This document shows, one piece after another, positions 60,830 through 64,000 of a DNA stretch of 64,000 bases. The stretch is from positions 3,472,001 through 3,536,000 of the forward strand of contig NZ_JAZHSD010000001.1 of NCBI RefSeq assembly GCF_036924745.1. Reading direction: 5' to 3'. The notes beneath the pieces were generated by a model. That model made no database searches, had not been told where the DNA came from, and saw only the letters and a program-made list of their open reading frames with translations. Made by a program: the position numbers and the translations under genes. This DNA comes from Bradyrhizobium sp. AZCC 1693. GTDB lineage: Bacteria; Pseudomonadota; Alphaproteobacteria; Rhizobiales; Xanthobacteraceae. Position 1 is the stretch's first letter. Every line of letters starts with the position of its first letter.

Positions 60830-61791
60830 CAGGGTATGGAAACGCCGGGTCTGCCGGCTATCGGTTCAGGCAATGCATCACATCCGTGAGGAAAAGAATA
60901 AGAGACTTCGCCAGGGTTGGCTCGGTCGCACTGGTGATCGCGTTGCTTTTCGGCGCCGGAACGGTCACCAGCATTTGGGCCAATCAGCAGAATGGCAGGG
61001 TGGTCGGTCTCGCCTATGATCCCGGTACAGATGCGCTCCTGAAGGCTTACGGCCACGTGCTTTATCGAAGCACCGATCAGGGCAAGAGTTGGCAGACGAT
61101 TGCAATTGCACCACTGAAAGACCGGCAAATTTCCAGCTTGGCCGTATCTCCGGCCGGCAAAGGCATCCTGTATGTCGCCGGCGCCGGAGTTGGCGTGCTG
61201 CGGAGTGATGATGGCGGCAAGACGTGGGTCGAGCGCGACGAGGGGCTGGCAAGCCGGGATGTGATCGCAGTGGCCGCGCATACGACGCAGCCGGAGACCG
61301 CGTATGCGGTGCTTAAGGATAAGGGCGTCTACCGCAGCCAGGACGGCGGACACTCGTGGCGCCTCATGGACCGGACCTCTCAACAGGGTCTGCGCCAGCT
61401 GATCCACTCGAATATGCCCGGCAGCATGCAGACCGGCTGGCTGTTCGCTGCAGCCTCCAAGGGAGTTCATCGCGCGATGGACTGCTTCTGCCTTTGGCAG
61501 ACGGCTGGCAAGCTTGACGGACAGGCCTACGCCGTAACTTACGACCCAGGAGAGCCAAAACACCTTTATGCGGCAACTGAAAGGGGGCTGTTCAGCAGTC
61601 CGGACGGCGGCGAGAACTGGGTCCCGATCAAGTCTCCGACCTCAGAGATAATCGCGCTTGCTTTTGCGCGTTCCGGCGTCCTGTTCGCCATCAATGCGGA
61701 CAGCGATCTATACAACAGCACGGATGGGGGCGTTACATGGATAAAGGCCAATGCGCAAGCCTCTGGTGGCGATCATGATCGGCGTGGCTAG
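60826..61791 (+). CDS. Asp-box (BNR-repeat) beta-propeller protein
   Basis: A 321-residue protein with an N-terminal membrane or signal helix (GSVALVIALLFGAGTVTSI) and at least five Asp-box motifs SxDxGxxW spread along the chain (RSTDQGKSW, RSDDGGKTW, RSQDGGHSW, SSPDGGENW, NSTDGGVTW). This is a sialidase or YCF48-type propeller without glycosidase residues. A Cys pair (DCFCLW) may bind metal. It recurs in metal clusters in my recollection. It overlaps the cytochrome gene by 41 bases. Confidence 0.75.
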   Translation: MTGYGNAGSAGYRFRQCITSVRKRIRDFARVGSVALVIALLFGAGTVTSIWANQQNGRVVGLAYDPGTDALLKAYGHVLYRSTDQGKSWQTIAIAPLKDRQISSLAVSPAGKGILYVAGAGVGVLRSDDGGKTWVERDEGLASRDVIAVAAHTTQPETAYAVLKDKGVYRSQDGGHSWRLMDRTSQQGLRQLIHSNMPGSMQTGWLFAAASKGVHRAMDCFCLWQTAGKLDGQAYAVTYDPGEPKHLYAATERGLFSSPDGGENWVPIKSPTSEIIALAFARSGVLFAINADSDLYNSTDGGVTWIKANAQASGGDHDRRG

Positions 61792-62206
61792 TTCAGCGGC
61801 AGTCGCCCGTGCGGCCACCGGGCCGCCACCGCTTGATCCAGATCTCGTGAAGAGCGGTCATGAAATATACCGGCAGCATTGCGCGTCGTGCCATGGCGCC
61901 AATGCTCAGGGTGCACCGAATTGGCAGGAGCGCGATGAGCACGGGGAACTGCCGGCGCCTCCGCACAATGCGGAAGGCCACACCTGGCGGCATTCGGACG
62001 CCGAACTCTACATGATGGTGAGCAAGGGCTGGCGAGACCCGTTCAACAAGACCGAACGGCTGACGATGCCCGCCTTTGGCGACACGCTGTCGCCGGACCA
62101 GATTCGTGCGGCGATCGCTTATCTGAAGACGCTGTGGACGCCGGAGGAAATTCAATTTCAGTCGGAGGAAAGTCGCGGGCACCCGTTTCCATCAGCCGGA
62201 AAATGA
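61751..62206 (+). CDS. Exported class I cytochrome c
   Basis: A 151-residue protein with a signal peptide (PLVAIMIGVASSAAVARA) and one haem site CASCH (IYRQHCASCHGANAQG), with a Met axial candidate in RLTMPAFGDTLSPDQ. Electron carrier for a copper oxidase or oxidoreductase. The start at 61751 has AAAGG ahead and lies inside the end of the propeller gene. Confidence 0.85.
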   Translation: MRKPLVAIMIGVASSAAVARAATGPPPLDPDLVKSGHEIYRQHCASCHGANAQGAPNWQERDEHGELPAPPHNAEGHTWRHSDAELYMMVSKGWRDPFNKTERLTMPAFGDTLSPDQIRAAIAYLKTLWTPEEIQFQSEESRGHPFPSAGK

Positions 62207-62238
62207 CGTCGCGTGATCCCGCAGTCAGGAGCTCGACA

Positions 62239-62898
62239 ATGAAACTGACATCCAAACTGATCCTGGTCCTTTCGCTGATTGCCGCTACCGTCGTTGCGCT
62301 TGTCGTCGTCTGGTACGCAACGAGTCTCCCTCGAGCAGTTACATCGCAATCAGCCGTCCTCGGCAAGGCGACCCGAACGGGTACTCCTGCAATTGGCGGG
62401 CCGTTCACGCTGGTATCCACCAATGGTGAAAGCGTCACTGATCAAACCTTCCGCGGAAAGTGGCTGCTGATTTTCTTTGGTTACACCTCATGTCCCGACC
62501 TGTGTCCGACAGCGCTTGCCAACGTCAGCGTAGCTCTCGAGAAATTCGGTCCGGACACGGGTCGGCTTCAACCGCTGTTCATTACGGTCGATCCGCAACG
62601 CGACACGCGTGAAGTCATGGCAAATTACCTGAAGTCTTTTGATGCGCGGATCGTTGGCCTGACAGGAACGCAGGCGCAGATCGACCAAGTGACCAAAGAA
62701 TACCGCGTGTACGTTGCTCTGGATAAATCAGAGAAGAGTGGCGACGACTATCCCGTGTCGCACAGCGGGTACCTCTATCTGATGGACCCCAAGGGGACGT
62801 TCGTAAACGTTATCGAGGGCAAGGAGGATGGCGACGCCATTGCAACATGGCTGCGGCAGCAAATGACCAGCTCGACGCGGTGGAGGAACAGCTCATGA
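62239..62898 (+). CDS. SCO1/SenC family copper chaperone
   Basis: A 219-residue membrane-anchored thioredoxin-fold protein. N-terminal helix (LILVLSLIAATVVALVVVWY), copper motif FGYTSCPDLCPTAL (CxxxC) and the copper-ligand His in YPVSHSGYLYLMDPKG. SCO proteins load the CuA or CuB sites of haem-copper oxidases. The ATG at 62239 has AGGAG eight bases upstream; an ATG at 62203 lacks one. Confidence 0.88.
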   Translation: MKLTSKLILVLSLIAATVVALVVVWYATSLPRAVTSQSAVLGKATRTGTPAIGGPFTLVSTNGESVTDQTFRGKWLLIFFGYTSCPDLCPTALANVSVALEKFGPDTGRLQPLFITVDPQRDTREVMANYLKSFDARIVGLTGTQAQIDQVTKEYRVYVALDKSEKSGDDYPVSHSGYLYLMDPKGTFVNVIEGKEDGDAIATWLRQQMTSSTRWRNSS

Positions 62899-63404
62899 AA
62901 CCGAGAGGCTATCTGATATCGATTCTGCCGCTGCTATTGCTTTCCGGCGGCTTCGCGCATTCACAAACAGCAGGTCAAAATTCGATCGCCATCGAGCGCG
63001 CCTGGTCACGCGCAACGCCGGCCGGAGCGAAAAACGGAGCCGTCTATGGAACGGTGATCAACAAGGGGAATGTGGGCGACAGCCTTGTGGGCGCCGCAAC
63101 GCCTGTAGGAGATCAGGTTCAATTCCACAGCGTTGCCGAAGAAAATGGCGTATCTCGCATGCGCGAAATGCCTACCGTTGACGTTCGACCTGGAGCAAAG
63201 GTCACGTTCAGTCCAGGAGGCATGCACATCATGATCGTCGGATTGAAAGAGCCTCTCAAGGAGGGGCAGAGCTTTCCCATGACGATGACTTTCGAAAAGG
63301 TGGGCAAGATCGACGTGATGGTTCCTGTCGCGAAGGTAGGCGCCATGCAAGGCCCCGCCATGGATTCCATGACGCATGGGGTTGGCGAACCAATGAAGAA
63401 GTGA
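62895..63404 (+). CDS. PCu(A)C-type copper chaperone (DUF461)
   Basis: A 169-residue periplasmic protein. Signal peptide (LISILPLLLLSGGFAHS) and the PCu(A)C core IERAWSRATPAGAKNGAVYG. The copper-ligand pattern HSVAEENGVSRMREMP, followed by GGMHIMIVGLKEPLKEG, gives the typical His/Met set. It passes copper to the SCO protein or oxidase. ATGA overlap with the SCO gene. Confidence 0.88.
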   Translation: MKPRGYLISILPLLLLSGGFAHSQTAGQNSIAIERAWSRATPAGAKNGAVYGTVINKGNVGDSLVGAATPVGDQVQFHSVAEENGVSRMREMPTVDVRPGAKVTFSPGGMHIMIVGLKEPLKEGQSFPMTMTFEKVGKIDVMVPVAKVGAMQGPAMDSMTHGVGEPMKK

Positions 63405-63407
63405 GCG

Positions 63408-64000
63408 ATGACTGAAGAGCAGAACATCCCGTCGAGAAATCTCACGCGCCGTCGAAACCTGCGCGTCGTCCTGCCGTCTGTCGCCGTCATCGGCATCGCG
63501 CTTGGGCTTGTCGCATATTCACTGTCCGAGACATCTCAGGATAAATTCGACCAGCGTGTGCATGACTATTTGATGGCTCATCCCGAGGTTATCATGGAGT
63601 CTGTCAATCGGCTTGAGGCTCGTGCACGCGAGAAAGCAGAAACAGACATCCAGAAGGTCCTCCAGGCTCGCGCAGACGAGGTCTTTCGTGACCCTGACAG
63701 TCCAGCCAGTGGCAATCTCAATGGCGATGTCACTCTTGTCGAGTTCTTCGATTACAACTGCCCATACTGCCGCCAAGTGGCGCCAGTGGTGGCGAAGGCA
63801 CAGCAAGCCGATTCTCAGCTGCGTGTCGTCTACAAGGAATTCCCCATCCTTGGGCCAAATTCCACGGTCGCTGCGAAGGCCGCCCTCGCCGCCCATAAGC
63901 AAGGCAAATACGTCGAATTCCACCGGGCACTTTATCAGCTGCGGGGTGCCGTCGATGAAAGCAAGGTGATGGAGGTGGCCGCCGCAATTGGCTTGGATGT
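63408..64000 (+). CDS. DsbA-like thiol-disulphide protein (cut by window edge)
   Basis: The frame stays open to the last base; 197 residues are visible. N-terminal anchor (LRVVLPSVAVIGIALGLVAY), a helical dimerisation stretch (HDYLMAHPEVIMESVNRLEA), then the DsbA-family active site FFDYNCPYCRQVAPVV (CxxC) and VVYKEFPILGPNST, as in ScsC or BdbD-like proteins. Part of the copper and redox cluster. Confidence 0.85.
   Translation, partial: MTEEQNIPSRNLTRRRNLRVVLPSVAVIGIALGLVAYSLSETSQDKFDQRVHDYLMAHPEVIMESVNRLEARAREKAETDIQKVLQARADEVFRDPDSPASGNLNGDVTLVEFFDYNCPYCRQVAPVVAKAQQADSQLRVVYKEFPILGPNSTVAAKAALAAHKQGKYVEFHRALYQLRGAVDESKVMEVAAAIGLD

Noticed and set aside
1..64000. CRISPR arrays, rRNA genes, riboswitches or insertion sequences
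   Set aside because: I found no regularly spaced direct repeats, rRNA-like segments, known riboswitch cores or transposase motifs in the window.

Overview
The window looks like chromosomal DNA of a Bradyrhizobium-type alphaproteobacterium (Nitrobacteraceae; Bradyrhizobium/Rhodopseudomonas group). I infer this from the high GC content, the CtrA/ChpT phosphorelay proteins beside a fliJ-fliI pair, one EcfG-type (general stress) promoter, and several families of palindromic intergenic repeats that I recall from these genomes. No database search was possible. Names rest on motifs and recalled family resemblance.

Layout. 0-9 kb is amino-acid and small-molecule metabolism: a D-Ala-D-Ala ligase, a D-amino-acid dehydrogenase, a class III aminotransferase with a divergent HTH-cupin regulator, then a TetR regulator facing a tautomerase/crotonase/FAH-fold operon, and a LysR gene. 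9-12.6 kb holds secreted proteins (a cupin, a PEP-CTERM protein, DUF4864) and an MFS transporter. 12.7-17.5 kb is a first periplasmic copper locus: His-rich protein, lipoprotein, TolC-type channel, multicopper oxidase, cupredoxin, CusF-like protein. 17.7-22.3 kb has an AI-2E family membrane protein, two acetyltransferases and a Tyr/Pro-rich secreted protein among repeats. 22.4-32.5 kb is flagellar and regulatory: flhA, then the O2-independent ubiquinone genes ubiT-ubiU-ubiV, an EcfG-type small membrane protein, an ECF sigma/anti-sigma pair, fliJ (apparently frameshifted), fliI and ctrA.

32.5-37.5 kb is an accessory insert between ctrA and the yjfLMC-like genes. It carries a DUF937 protein, a broken DUF4126 gene, a decayed second copy of the ctrA 3' end, and a lower-GC gene for a TIR-nSTAND-transmembrane protein, which is the best candidate here for an undescribed defence system. 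37.7-39.7 kb resembles E. coli yjfL-yjfM-yjfC. 39.8-46.6 kb is the chemotaxis operon chpT / cheA-cheW-cheY-cheB-cheR. 46.7-50.2 kb has cysQ, a YHS protein, DUF1134 and a membrane-anchored coiled-coil protein.

From 50.3 kb the sequence becomes accessory: tRNA-Val(CAC), the 3' half of a tRNA-Arg with a mismatched T stem (possible attachment scar), a MazEF-type toxin-antitoxin pair with tandem operators, an adenylate cyclase, a truncated NrsF-type anti-sigma gene, and a trypsin-like protease. 56.2-64 kb is a second, tightly packed copper and thiol-redox cluster: multicopper oxidase, DUF411, two thioredoxin-fold proteins, Met-rich and Cys-rich small proteins, an Asp-box repeat protein, cytochrome c, SCO, PCu(A)C, and a DsbA-like protein cut by the window edge.

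Two separate places (dadA/ddlA and ctrA/DUF937) show a host gene whose last codons are copied on the far side of an inserted gene. Together with the tRNA-Arg fragment, this suggests repeated insertion at gene 3' ends.
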